64,000 nt of DNA from Vanilla planifolia (GCA_023846275.1 JAIUJO010000295.1:310001-374000), one strand, 5' to 3'. Shown: positions 50,601 to 64,000, counted from the stretch's first letter. Translations and numbers: made by a program. The notes: generated from the sequence alone by a model not told the origin.

Positions 50601-51140
50601 CTAGCTCTCTTATGCTCTTCTTTGCTCTACTCTACTCTACTATACTCTACTCTACTCTACTTTGCTCTTCTCTACACAACTCCACTCTTTTCTACTTTGC
50701 TATGCTCTACCCTACCATTCTCTACTCTACTCTAGCCTAAGCTAGCCAAGCCTAACCTAACCTAACACAACTCTACTCTACTGTACTCGACTACAACCTA
50801 GCCTAACATAGCTTAGCCTAGCCTAACCTGGCCTAGCTTAACCTAGCTCTGCTCTGCTCTACTCTGCTTTGCTCTACTAAACTCTTCTCTTCTCTACTTT
50901 AGCCAAGCCTATTCTAGCCTAACCTAAATAAACCTTTCTCTACTCTACTCTACTCTACTCAACTCTATTCTACCCTTACCTAGCCTAAACTAGCTTAGCC
51001 TAGCCCTGTCTTACCTAACCTAGCTCCGCTCTACTCTAATCTATTCAACTATACTCTATTTTACTCTACTCTACTCAACTCAACTCTAACCTGGCTTAAC
51101 ATAACCTAGCTTAGCCAAACCAAGCACTACTCTACTTTGC

Positions 51141-51200
51141 TCTGCTCTTTTTAGCTTTACTCATCGTTGCTCTGCTCTTTTTAGCTTTACTCATCGCTGC
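51141..51200 (+). repeat. 30-bp tandem duplication, one mismatch
   Basis: The 30-mer beginning TCTGCTCTTTTTAGC and ending CATCGTTGC is followed directly by a second copy ending CATCGCTGC, the only difference. The unit contains a rare CATCG word, so the duplication stands out from the background. Its length is six pentamers. It looks like a recent slippage or unequal-exchange event. Confidence 0.95.
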
Positions 51201-53819
51201 TCTGCTCTGCTCTATTTTATCCCACTCTACTCTACTCTACTCTACTATGCTTTGCTCTACTCTACTCTACTCTACTCTACTCTACTCTACTCTTGCCTAG
51301 CAAGCTTAACCTAGTCAAATCGAGCTTTACTCTACCCTAGCCTAGCCTAACTTAGCTCTACTCTACTCCACTATACTCTACTTTGCTCTACTCTACTCTA
51401 ATCTACTCTATTATACTCTAACCTAGCCTAACCTAACTCTTCTCATATCTACTCTACTCTATTCTATTATATTCTATTCTACTCTACTCTAGCTTAGCCT
51501 AGCCTAACCTAGCTGTACTCTACTCTACTCCACTTTACTCTACTCTTCTCTACTCTACTCTACTCTATTGTGCTCTAGGCTAGCCTAGCCTAACCTAGCT
51601 CTAGTCTACTTTACCCTACTCTACTATACTCTACTCTAATCAACTCTATTCTACTATACTTTATTCTAATATAGCATATCCTAGCCTAACCTAACCTAGC
51701 TCTACTCTGCTCTACTCTACTCTAGTCTAGCCTGGCCTAACCTAGCTCTGCTATGCTCTACTTTGCTCAACTCTTCTTTGCTCTACTTTTCTCTGCACTG
51801 CTCTACTCTGCTCTGCTTATCTTTGCTCAACTCTGCACATCTTTTCTATGCTCTACTCTATTCTACTTTACTCTACTCTGCTCTACTCTAGTCTACTCTA
51901 CTCTAGCCTACTTTAGCATAGCCTTGCCTAGCCTTGCCGTGCCTAAGCATACTCTACTCTGGTCTACTCTACTTTACTCTACTCACTCTATGTTACTCTA
52001 CTCCATCCTAGCCTAACCTAATCTAACTTTATTCTACTTTACTCTACTCTACTCCACTTTAATCAACTCTATTCTATTCTACTTTACTCTAACTTAGCCA
52101 AACCTAACCTAGTCTAACTAAGCTCTACTCTACTATACTCCACTCTTGCCTAGCCTAGCCTTACTTTGCCAAACCTAGCTCTGCTCTACTCTACTTTTAT
52201 TTACTTTACTCAACTCTTCTCTGCATTACTCTACTCTACTCTATCCAAGCCTACTTTAGCCTAACCTAGCCAAACCTAGCTCTACTCTACTCTATTATGC
52301 TCTACTCTACTTTACTAAACTCTACTCTAGCCTAGCCTAACCTAATCTAGCTCTACCCTTCTTTACCATTCTCTACTCAACTCTACTCTAATCTACACTA
52401 CTCTACTCTACTCTACTCTAACTTTGCTTAGCCTAGCCTAGCTTAACGTAGCTCTACTCTACTCTACTATACACTACTATACTCTACACTACTCTTGCCT
52501 AGCCTGGTCTACCCTAACCTAACTCAACTCTGCTTCGTTCTGCTCTACTCTTCTCTGCTCTACTCTACTCCAGCCTAGCATAGCCAACCCTAGCCTAACC
52601 TAGCCAAGCCTAGCCTTGCCTATGCTCACTCAACTCAACTCTACTCTACTCTACTATACTCTGCTCAACTCCACTCTACTCTGCTCTAGCCAAACCTCGC
52701 CTAGCCTAGTCCATCTGAGCTCTACTCTTCTTCACTCTACTCTACTCTAATCTAGCCTTGAATAGCCTAGCCTAACCAAGCTTAGCCTTGCCTAGTCAAG
52801 CATAATCTAGCTCTACTCTAATCTACTCTACACTACTATATTATACCAAATACTACTCTACTCTACTTTGCACTACTCTACTTTACTCTAGGCTAGCCTA
52901 GCCTATCCTAACCAAGCTTTACTCTACTCTAGTATAGCCTAGCCTAACCTAAGTTAGCCTAACCTAGCTCATTTGTGCTCTACTTTGATCAACTATGCTC
53001 TGTCCTACTCTACTCTAAACTTGTCTACTCTACTTTACTCTACTCCAGCCTAGCCTAGCCTAGCCAAACCTAGCTTTACTCTATAATACTCTATTATACT
53101 CTACTCCACTCCACTCTACTCTACTCTACTCTACTTTACTCTAACCTAGCCTTGCCTAACCTAGCTCTGTTCTTCTCTATTCAACTCTACTCAACTGTAC
53201 TCTACTTTACTCTTCTCTTACCAAGCCTAGTCACGCCTAACCTAGACTAACCTCGCTGTGTTGTGCTGTGCTCTGCTCTGCTCTACTCTGCTCTACTCTA
53301 CTCCACTCTACTCTACTCAAGGTTAACATAACATAGCTTAACCTAACCTAGCTTTACTTTACTCTATTCTACTCTACTTTACTCTACTCTACTCTACCCT
53401 AGGCTTGCATAACTCAACCTAGCTTAACCTAACCTAGCTCTTATCTACTCAACTCTGCTCTACTTACATCTACTATACTCTACTTTAACTTAGCCTAGCC
53501 ACGCCTACCCTAATCCAGCTCAACCCTAGTCTACTCTACTCTACTCTATTATACTATATTCTACTCTAGCCTAACCTAGCCTGACCTAACCTTCCTTTGC
53601 TCAGGTCAGTTATGCTCTACTCTTCCTTACTCTACTCTATTCTGCTATGTTATGCTCTTCTCTACTCTTCTCTATTCTACTCTATTCTACTCTGCTCTAC
53701 ACTACTCAATTCTACTCTATCTTGCTCTACACTACTCTAACATAGCCTAGCCTAAACTATCTCTACTCTACTCTGCTCTACACTACTCCACTCAATTCTA
53801 CTATAGCCTAGCCTAGCCC

Positions 53820-54500
53820 AACCTTAATTTGATATACTCTGCTCTACTCTGCTTTGCTTTACTCTTCTCTACTCTACTCTCATCTACTCTGCTAAGCTCT
53901 ACTCCTCTCCTATCTACCATACTCTACTCTGCTCTACTCTACTCTGCTTTGCTATGCTCTATTCGACTCTACTCTGCTCTGCTCTCCTCACCTCTCCTCT
54001 CATCTCATGTCACCTTCTCTACTCTACTCCACTCTTCTCTACATTACTCTATTCTACTCTTCTTTATTTTACTCTACTCAATTCTGCTCAACACAATTCG
54101 ACTCTACTCTACTATATACTAGCCTAGCCAAACCTAGCCTAATCTAGCTCTACTCTACTCTACTCTACTCTAGGAGCCTATCCTAGCTTAGCTTAGCCCA
54201 CCTTTGCCTAGCCAAACCTAACTTTATTATACTATACTCTACTCCACTATACTCTACTCTAACAAAATCTACTCTACTCTCCTCTACTCTACTCTACTCT
54301 ACTCCACTCCACTATACTCTAATCTATACTATTCTTCTCTAATGAAGCCTAACCTAGCTCTTCTCTACACTACTATAACTAAGCCTTGGTTAGCCTAGCC
54401 TAGTCAAACCCAGCTCTATTCTGCTCTACTCTACTCTGCTCTACTCTACTTTGCTCTACTCTGCTTTACTCTATTGTGCTCTACTCTACTTTACTCTACT
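53820..54500 (+). repeat. Diverged relative of the 450-bp higher-order unit
   Basis: In order this stretch has a CTCTG-rich start, a CTCCT/CTCAC pyrimidine region (about 53977-54010), TATATACTAGCCTAGCC, AGCCCACCTTTGCCTAGCCA, CTTCTCTAATGAAGCC (anchor at 54340), an AACTAAGCCTTGGTTAGCC word and then CTCTG/CTTTG. This is the landmark order of the unit found at 5260-6960 and in its duplicate. It lies about 3.5 kb upstream of the second duplicate and is clearly more diverged than either duplicate is from the other. Confidence 0.75.
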
Positions 54501-57500
54501 CTACTCTACTCGAGCCTATCCTAGCTTAGCCTAGCCAAATCTAGCCCTACTCTACTCTATTGAACTCTACTTTACTCTTCTCTTCTCTAATCTACTCTAC
54601 TCTACTCTAGCCTAGCTTAGCTTAACCTAGCTTAGCCTAGCCTTGCTTAGCCTAGCTTAACCTAGTTATACTCTACTTGACTATATTATACTCTACTATA
54701 GTCTACTCTACTTTACTCTAATCTATTCTAACCTTGCTTAGCCTAGCTTAACCTAGCTCTATTCTTCTCTACTCTACTTTACTCTATTATACTCTACTCT
54801 AGCCTAGCCAAGCTTATCCAAACCTAAGCTAACCTTGCTCAATACTGCTCTACTTCGCTCTGCTCTACTCTGCTCTACTCTATCGACTTTGCTCCACTCT
54901 GCTTTGCTCTACTCTACTTTTCTCTGCTCTACTTTTCTCTGCTCTGTTTTGCTCTAGTTTACTCTTGCCAACCTTAGCTTAGCCAATCCTAACCTAACCT
55001 AGCTCTATGCTACTCTACTTGACTCTACTCTACTCTACACTACTCTACTCCACTCTACTCTTCCCTAACCTACCCTACCCTAACCTAACCTAGCTCTTTC
55101 CTAATATACAATTGCCTAGCCTATCCTAGCCTAGCCTCATTTAACCTAGCTCTACTTTGCTCTACTCTTCTCTTCTCTGCTCTACTCTTCTTTGCTCTGC
55201 TCGACCCTGCTCTACTCTGCTCTACTCTACTATACTCTACTGTACTATACTCAAGCCTAGCATAGCCTAGCCTAACCTAACCTAGTTCTACTCTACTCGA
55301 CTCTACTGTATTATAGTATACTCTACTCTAATCTACTCTACTCTACTCTAGCCTAGCTTAGCTTAACCTTGCCTAGCCTAATCTAACTCTAATCCACTAT
55401 ACTCTACTATACTCTACTGTACTCTACTCTACTTTACTCTTAACTTAGTCTAGCATAACCTTGCTCTTTTCTTCTCTACTCTACTTTACACTACTCTACT
55501 CTACTTTAGCCTAACCTAACCAAACTAAACATTGACTATCTTAGCTTTTCTCTGGTATTCTTTACTCTTTTCTACTCTACTCAGCTCTGTTCTGCTCTAC
55601 TATACTTTGCTTTACTATATTTTGCTCTGCTCTTCTCTTCTCTACTTTGCTCTACTCCACTCTACTTTACTCTATTATAACCATGCCTAGCCTAGCCTAA
55701 CCTAACCAAGCTCTACTCTACTCTACTCTACTCTACACAACTCTACCCTAGCCTAACCTAATCAAGCCTAGCCAAGCCTAGGCCAGCCTAACCTAGCTCT
55801 ACTCTCCTATACTCCACTCTATTATACTCTACCCAACTCTTGTCTAGCCTAGCCAAGCCTAACCTAGCCTAGCCTAACCTAGCCTAACCTTGCCTAGTCA
55901 AACCTAACTTTACCGTACTCTACTCCACCCCACTCTTCTCTACTCTACTCTAGTTTATTATAGTCTACACTGCTCTATTCTACTCTATTCTACTCTACTC
56001 TATTCTACTTTAACCTAGCCTAGCCTCGCCTAGCTTAACCTAGCTTTTCTCTACACAACTCGAGCCCAGCCTAGCCTAGCGTAGCCTTGGCTAGCATGGG
56101 ATAGCCTAACCTTGCCTTGTTATGCTCTATTCTGCTCCATTCTATTTTGCTTTACTCTGCTCTGTCCTGCTCTACTCTGCTCTGCTCTATGCTACACTAC
56201 TCTACTTAAGCTTAGCGTATGCTCACTTAGGCTAACATAACCTTGCTCTACTCTACTTTACTCTACTCTACTCTACTCTACTCAAGCCTAGCCTAGCCTA
56301 GCCTAGCATAACCTAGCTCTGCTCTACTCTACTCTACTCTACTATACTATACTTAACTCTACTATACTTTGCTCAACTCTACATTACTCTATTCTACTTT
56401 ATTCACCTCTACTCTACTCTACTCTACTCATCTATACTTTTCTTTACACAACTCTAACCTAGCCTAGCCTTGCTTAGCCTAACCTAGCTCTACTCTACTC
56501 TACTCTAACGAAGACTAGCATTGCCTAGCCTAACTTAGTTCTACTCTACACTTCTCTACTCCACTCTACTCTGCTCATCTCTGCTCCATTCTTCTCTGTC
56601 TCCTCTACTCTACTCTACCCTTCTTTGCTCATCTTTGCTCTACTCTACTCTGCTCTACTCTACTCTACTCAACTCTAGCCTAGCCTAACCTAAACGAGCT
56701 CTACTCTACTATACTCTACTCTAACCTAGCCTTACTTATCCAACCCTAACCTAGCATAGCCTAACCTAACTCTACACTACTCTACTCCTTTATACTATGT
56801 CTACTCTACTCTACTTTGCTCTACTCTACTCTATTATATTCTACTCTACCCTACTCTACTCTACTCTACTCTAACCTTGCCTAGCCTAGCCTAGCCTTGC
56901 ATACCTTAGCCTAACCTAGTTCTATTATACTCGGCTCTACTCTGTTCTAATCTACTATGATACACTCTTTTTTGCTCTTCTCTCCTCTGCATAGCTCTAC
57001 TCTTGTCTACTCTATTGTAGCATAGCCTAGCCTAGAATAATTGAGCTCTACTCTACTCTACTCTATTCTAGCCTAACCTAACTCTACACTACTCTACTCT
57101 GCTCTACTATATTATACTTTAGTCTACTCTACTCTAATCTAGCCTAGCCTATCTTAGCTCTACTCTCCACTACTCTACTCTAACCTAGCCTAGCCTAGCT
57201 TAGCCTTGCCCAACCTAGCTTAGCCTAACAAAGCTCTACTCTACTCTAATCTACTCTACACCATTCTAGCCTAGCCTAGCTAAATAGGCCTATCCAGGCC
57301 TTATGTCACCTAACCTAGCTCTACTCTACTCTACTCTACTCCACTCTACTCTATCCTACTCTATTCTGCTCTACTCTACCTACTATACTCCACTCTACTC
57401 TACTCTACTCTACTCCACTGTACACTACCCTAACCTAGCTTAACCTAACTTTACCTAAGTTAGCTCTACTCTATTCTACTCAACTCCACTCAACTTTATT

Positions 57501-57954
57501 CTACTTGTTTATGCTCTGCTCTACTCTACTCTTATCTGCTTTGCTCTGCTCTCCTCAACTCTACTCGGCTCTACTCTGCTCTACTTTGCTCTGCTCTTCT
57601 TTACTCTGTCTTACTCAACTCTACTCTACTCTGCTCTACTCTGCTCTGCTCTACACTAATATACTCTACTCAACTCTACTCTACTCTAGCCAAGTTTAGC
57701 CTAGCCTAATTAAGCCAAACCTAACCTAGCTCCACTCTACACTACTCTACTTTACTCTACTCTACTCTACTACAATCTACTCTAGCCTAGCCTAGCCTAC
57801 TCTGGCATAGCCTAACCATGCCTAGCCTTACTTTGCTCGACTCTACTTTACTCTACCCTACTCTACTCTAATCTACTATGTTCTACACTACTCTACTTTA
57901 ACTTAGCCTAGCCTAGCCTAACTTAACCAAGCCTCACTTAGCCTTGCCTAGGTT

Positions 57955-60900
57955 AGGCCCAACTCTACTCTTTACTTTACTTTAGCCTTGCCTAGCCTTG
58001 CTTAACCTAGCTCTACTTTTCTCTACTCTACTCTTCTTTTCTCTACTCCACTCTAATCTTCTTTACTCTACTCTATGCTACTCTGCTTTATTATACTCTA
58101 CCTTAGCTTAGACTAACCTTGCTCTTCTCCACACTACTCTACTCTACTCTACTCTTCTCTATTTTAGTTAGCAATTCCTAGCCTAGCTTAGCCTAACCTA
58201 GCTCTACTCTACTCTACAGCACTCTACCCAAACCTAGCCTAGCTTAACCTTGCTCTACTCTACTTTACTCTAGCCTAACCTAGCCTAGTATAGCCTATAG
58301 TAGCCTAGCCTAACCTAACCTAGCTCTGCTCTACTCTACTTTGCTTCGCTCTGCTTTGCTTTGCTCTGCTCTGCTTTATGTTGCTCTGCTCGACTTTGCT
58401 CTACACCACTCTGATAAGCTTTGCTCTACTCTGCACGACTCAACTGTACTTTGCTATGCTCTGCTCAACTCTACTCTCCACTCCTCTCCTCTCTTCTCCT
58501 CTCCTCTCCTCTCATCTTCTCTACTCTACTCTACTCTATTATACTCTTTCCTATTTTACTCTACTCTACTCTACTCTACTCTATTCAACTCTACTTTACT
58601 TTACTCTATTATACACTAGCCTAGCCTAACCTAGCCTAATCTTGCTCTATTCTACCCTACTTTACTCTGCTCTACCATACTCAACTCTACTAAACTTTAG
58701 CCTAGCCTAGCTTTGCTTTGCTTAACCCACCTTAGCCTAGGAAAACTTAGCTCTACTCTACTCTACTCTACTTCACTCTATTCTACACTACCCTACTCTG
58801 CTCTACTTTGCTCTACTCTAATCTACTCTACTCTACTCCACTCTACTCTACTCTACTCCACTCTAATCTAATCTTCTTTAATGTAGCCTAACCTAAATCT
58901 GCTCTACTCCACTATAGCCAAATGTTGGTTGGCCTAGCCTTGCCTAACCTAGCTTAATTCTGCTCTACACAGCTCTACTTTGCTTTGCTCTACTCTGCTT
59001 TACTATACTCTACTTTTCTCTTCCTTATTTTACTCTACTTAACTCTACTTTACTCTACTATACACTAGCCTAGCCTAACCTAGCCTAATCTTGCTCTACT
59101 CTACTCTACTCTACTTCACTCTACTATACTCTACATTACTCAAGTCTAGCCTAGCCTAACCTAGCTTAGCTTAACCCACCTTAGCCTAGCCAAACCTACC
59201 TTTACTCTTCTCTACTATACTCTACTCTATTATACTCTACTTTACTCTACTCTACTCTATTCTATTCTACTTTACTCCACTTTATGCTACTCTACTCTAA
59301 TCTTCTCTAATTTAGCCTAACCTAGGTCTTCTCTTCTCTACTATAGCCAAAGTCTGGTTAGCCTTTCCTTGCTTAACCTAGCTCAATTCTACTATACTCT
59401 GCTCTGCACTACTTTGCTTTGGTCTACTCTACTCTACTCTACTCTTCCCTATTTTACTCTACTCTACTCTACTCTACTCTATTCAACTCAAATTTCCTTT
59501 ATAATAGACTAGCCTTGCTTAAACTTGCTCTACTCTACTCTACTCTGCTCTACTCAACTATAGCCTAGCCTAGCCTAGCTTCGCTTAACCCACCTTAGCC
59601 TAGCCAAACCTAGCTCTACTCTACTATAGTCTATTCTACTCCACTCTACTATATTCTACCCTACTCTACTCCACACTTCTCAACTTTACTATACTGTACT
59701 GTACTGTACTCTACTCTACTCAACTCTACTCTACTCTACTCTAATCTTCTCTAATGTAGCCTAACCTAGGTCTTCTCTACTCCACTAGAACCAAGCCTTA
59801 GTTAGCCTAGTCATGCAAAACCTAGCTCAATTCTTCTCCACTCTGCTCTTCTCTACTCTTCTTTGCTTTGCTTTACTTTTTTCTACTCTGCTCTGCTATA
59901 CTCTACTGTACTCCTCCCTATTTTACTCTACTCTACTCTACTTTATTCAACTCTACTTTACTTTACTCTACTATACACGAGCCTAACCTAACCAAGCCTA
60001 ATCATTGACTACAATACTCTACTCTACTCTACTCAACTCTAACCTAGCCTACCTTAGCTTAACCCACCTTAGCCTAGCCAAACCAAACTATACTCTACTA
60101 TACTCTACTCTACTCTACCTTACTCTAGTCTACTCTGTTCTACTTTAGTCAACTCTACTTTACTCTACTCTACTCCACTCTATTCTACTCTACTCTACTC
60201 TACTCTACTCTTCTCTAATGAAGCCTAACCTAGGTCTTTGCTACTCCACTATAGCCAAGCATTGGGTTAACCTATCCTTTCCTAACTTAGCTCTATTTTA
60301 CATAACTCTAACCTATTTTGTTTTGCTTTACTCTGCTCTACTCTGCTCTACTATACTCTACTCTACTTTACTTGAGCTTTGCCTAGACTAACTAGCTGTA
60401 CTCTACTCTACCCTGCTCTAGTTTACTCTTTTTTACTCTTCTCTACTCTACTCTACTCTACTCTACCCTAGCTTAGCATAACCTTGCCTAGCCTAGCCTA
60501 GCATAGCCTAGCTTAGCCTAGCTTAACCTAGCCCTAATCTACTACTCAACTCTAAACTAGCCTAGCCTTGTCTAGCTAAACCCATCTTTATTCTTCTCTA
60601 TTGTGCTTTACTCTACACTACTATACTCTACTCTACTCTAGCCTAGCACAGCCAACCCTAACTTAGACTAACCTCGCTCTACTCTGCTCTACTTTGCTCT
60701 GTTCTACACCGCTCTACACTGCTGCACTCAGCTCTGATCTACTTTGCTCTACTCTTCTTTTCTCTAATCTGCTCTACTCTATTCTACTTTACTCTACTCT
60801 TCTCTCTCCTAGCTTATGCTAACCTTGTTTTACTCTTCTCTACTTAACTCTACTCTAGTCTATGATACTCTACTCCACTCTACTCTACTCTGCTCTACTC

Positions 60901-61676
60901 TTATCTAACCTAGCCTAACCTAGCATTTTTCTACTCCATTTTAGCCAAGAGTATCCTTGCCTAGCCTTGCCTAACCTAGCTCTACTTTTTTCTACTCTAA
61001 GTTGCTCTGCTCTACTCTTCTTTTCTCTACTCTCTTCTGCTGAACTCTACTCTACTCTACTCTACTCGAGCTTAACATAGCATAGCATAACCTAACCTAG
61101 CTCTACTCTACTTTACTTCACTCTACTCTTCTCTATACTACTCTACTCTTCTCTATTCTACACAACTCTAGCCTTGCCTAGCCCAACCTAGACTAACCTT
61201 GCCTAGCTTAGACTAACCTAGGTCTAATATAGTCTACTCTAGTATACTCTACTATACTATACTTTACGTTCTCTAACTTAGTCGAGCCTAACCTAGCTAT
61301 ATTCTTCTCTACTCTCCTCTATTCTACTCTACTCTACTTTAGCATAGCCTAGCCAACCTTAACCTAGACTAACCTAGCTCTACTATGCTCTACCTTGTTT
61401 TTTTTGCACTTCTTTGCTCTGCTCTTCTCTACTATGCTATGCTCTATTCTACTATACTTTGCTCTACTCTGTTCTACTTTGCTCTACTCTACTCTACTAT
61501 ACTCTACTATACCTTATCTTAGCTTAGCTTAACCTAACCTTGCTCTACTCTAGTCTACTCAACTCTGCTCTACTCTACTCTACTAAACTCTACTCTGCTC
61601 TACTCCACTCTAGCCTAACCAAACCAAGCTTAGCCTAGCCTTACACAGCTTAGCCTAACCTGCCTCTACTCTGCTC
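57955..61676 (+). repeat. Segmental direct duplication, copy 2 (about 3.7 kb)
   Basis: Collinear with 4598-8312 and in the same orientation, about 53.36 kb downstream. Most length differences I could see are whole pentamers: one CTACT gained near the start, about 25 bp lost where copy 1 has a longer CTCTA run near 6180-6230, about 15 bp lost near 61425, and about 30 bp gained near 61550. These cancel, so total length is nearly equal. Left of 57955 and right of about 61676 the sequence no longer follows copy 1. Confidence 0.93.
58481..58513 (+). repeat. CTCCT island in duplication copy 2 (33 nt)
   Basis: Counterpart of 5104-5141, one pentamer shorter, with the CTCTT interruption kept. The conservation of the interruption supports common descent of the two segments rather than separate growth of a simple repeat. 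Confidence 0.9.
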
Positions 61677-64000
61677 TACTCTACTTTGTTCTACTCTACT
61701 CTATTATGCTCTACTCTGCCCTACTCTACTCTACTCTAACCTAGCCTAGCCTAGCCTAGCTTAAAAAGGCTCTGCTCTATTTTGCTCTACTCTACTCTAC
61801 TCTACTCTATTCTATTCTACTCTACCTACTCTGCCCTACTCTACTTTGCTCTATCTTGCTCTGCTCTGCTCTACTCTACTTTGCTCACCTTTACTCTACT
61901 ATATTCTACTCTACTTCACTCTAGCCTAGCCTAGCCTTGGTCTACCAAGCCTTACCAAACTTTAATCTACTCAATTGTAGTCAACTCTATGAGACTCTAC
62001 TATACTCTACTCTACTATACTCTACTCATCTCTACTCCAGCCTAACTTTGCCTAGCCTAGCCTAACCTAGCTCTACTCCACTCTACTCAACTTAAAGCTA
62101 GCCTAGCCTAGCATAACCCAGCTCTACTCTACTCTATCATGCTCTACTCTATTTATCTCTACTCTAGTCTACTCTGCTCCATTATGCTCTGCTATACTTT
62201 GCTCTATTCTACATTATTCTACTATACTCTAGCCCAGCCTAGCCTAACCTTACTCTACTCTACTCTAGCCTAGCTTAACCTTGCCCAACCTACCAAAGCC
62301 AAGTCTAGCCTTACATAACCTAAGTAGCTCTACTCTACTTTACTCTACTCTACTTTGTTCTACTTTTCTCTACTCTACTTTACCCTACTATACTCTTTCT
62401 TTAACCAAGCCTAACCTAGCCAAGCCAAACCTAGCTCTATTCTACACCACTCTAGGCTAGCCTAACCAAGCTTAGCCTTGCCTAACCTAGGTCAGCTCTT
62501 CTCTACTCTGCTCTAATCTACCCTATTTTACTCTACTCTACTCTTCTCTTCTCTACTCTACTCTTCTTTACTCTATTATGCTCTATCCTAGCCAAGCCTA
62601 ACCTAGCTCCACTCTACTCTATTCTACTCTACTCTACTATATTATGCTATACTCTACTCTAGCCTTACCTAGCCTAGCCTACCCTTGCTTAGCCTTCCCT
62701 ACCCTATCCTACTTTAGTTTAGCCAAGCCTACCTTAGACTAGCCTAACTCTACTCTACTTTACTCTAATCAACTTTGCTCTACTCTACTCTACTCCACTC
62801 TACTCTAACCTAGCCTAGCCTACCCTGGCCTATCTTAGCCTAACCTCACTTTACTCAACTCAACTCTAGCCTAACCTAGCCGAGCCTAACCTAGCTCTTC
62901 CCTACTCTACTATAGCTTAGCCTATCCTAGCTTAGCCTTGCCTAAACTAGCTTTACTTTGCTCTACTCTACTCTAATCTATGCTGCTTTACTCTATGTTG
63001 CTTTACTTTACTTTACCTGACTCTACATTTCTTTGCTCTACTCTTCTATGCTGCTCTACTTTACTCTGCTTTGCTTTACTTTGCTCTGTTATGCTCTCCT
63101 CGACTCCACTCTACTCTGCTCTGTCCTGCTCTACTCTACTCTACTCTACTCTACTCTACTTAGCTTTACTCTACTCTAATCTACTCTACTCTACTTTACT
63201 CTACACTACTCTATTAAACTCTACTTTACTCTAACCTTGTCTAGCCTAGCCTAGCCAAGCCTAGCCTAACTTAGCTCTGCTATACTCTACTCTATTATTC
63301 TCTACTCCACTCAAGTCTAGCATTGCCTAGCCTAGCCTAGCTTAACAAAGCCTAATCTGATCTAGCTCTACTCTACTTTACTCTACTCTACTCTACTCTA
63401 ATCTATTATATTCTATTTTACTCTACTCTAACATAGCCAAACCTAGCCTATCCTAACCTAGCTGTACTCTACACTTCTCTACTCTACTATACTCTACTTA
63501 AATCTACTATAATCTACTCTAGCCTAGCTTGATCTAGCTCTACTCTACTCTGCTCTCTTCTCCTCCTCTCTACTCTATTTTGCTCTACTTTACTTTGTTA
63601 TACTCTACTCTACACTACTCTAGTCTTCTCTATTACACTCTAACCTAGGCTAGCCTAACCTAGCTGTATGCTACTCTATTGTACTCTACCCTACTCTACT
63701 GGAACCTAACATAGCCTAACTTAGCTTAACTCTACTCTATTCTTCTCTACTCGAGCCTAGCCTAGCTTAACCTAGCTCTACTTTGCCCAAATCTACTCCA
63801 TGCTGCTTTACTCCACTTTGCTCCACTTCACTCTACTCCACTTTGTTATCCTTTGCTCTACTCTACTCTGCTCTTCTCTACTCTATTCTATTTTAACCTA
63901 GCCCAGCCTAGCTTAGCCTAACCTAACCTAGCTTTACTCTACTCTACTCTAGCCTAGCCTACCCAAGCTTCACCTAACTTAGCCTAACCTAGCTCTACTC

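Larger units (their letters stand above)
42105..64000 (+). repeat. Pentanucleotide satellite, right of the LTR
   Basis: This is the same composite array and orientation as 3995-39121. It includes CTCCT islands at 43216-43280, 44647-44678, around 47339-47400 and 53977-54010, the diverged 450-bp unit near 53820-54500, and the second 3.7-kb duplicate. Stretches not listed separately (about 44700-51140, 51200-53820, 54500-57954, 61677-64000) show only degenerate CTCTA/GCCTA blocks and nothing gene-like. Confidence 0.97.

Noticed and set aside
42105-64000. Functional centromere
   Set aside because: A large satellite block is compatible with centromeric, pericentromeric or knob heterochromatin, but nothing in the sequence distinguishes these; CENH3 mapping would be needed.

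Overview
This window is almost entirely one plant-type pentanucleotide satellite, interrupted once by a retrotransposon long terminal repeat (LTR). I see no protein-coding host gene, rRNA, tRNA or CRISPR array. The organism is most likely a flowering plant: the only complex sequence (39122-42099) is a 2,978-bp solo LTR with plant-style Ty3/Gypsy termini, a 5-bp target-site duplication (TATAC) and AAACCCTA-type motifs. The species cannot be named from the sequence.

Layout. From 1 to 3994 the + strand carries the G-rich strand of the satellite (TAGAG, CTAGG, TTAGG). At 3994/3995 the array switches strand, and from there to 64000 the + strand carries the C-rich complement (CTCTA, GCCTA, ACCTA). 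The repeat is a composite unit: a run of CTCTA-type pentamers (variants CTCTG, CTTTG, CTTTA, CTCCT), then a short run of GCCTA-type pentamers usually ending in ACCTA, then one extra G that shifts the 5-bp register before the next CTCTA run. Units are about 40-150 bp and highly degenerate.

Larger order sits on top of this. (a) A segment of about 3.7 kb at 4598-8312 recurs in the same orientation at 57955-61676, with roughly 1-2% substitutions in the part I aligned by eye. (b) Inside it is a higher-order repeat of about 450 bp, in about four copies, with a diverged relative at about 53820-54500. (c) A family with a conserved core of about 45 bp recurs 12 times between 27154 and 30170. (d) Two tandem, diverged units of about 2.1-2.3 kb occupy about 32960-37300. 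(e) Pure-pyrimidine CTCCT islands occur at a fixed place in some units.

The many open frames rich in L, Y, S and T are a by-product of the pentamer, which has no stop codon in any frame of the C-rich strand. They are not genes. The picture is a heterochromatic satellite block shaped by slippage, unequal exchange, segmental duplication, one inversion-type junction and one retroelement insertion later reduced to a single LTR. I found no candidate for a new gene system; the interest lies in the array architecture.
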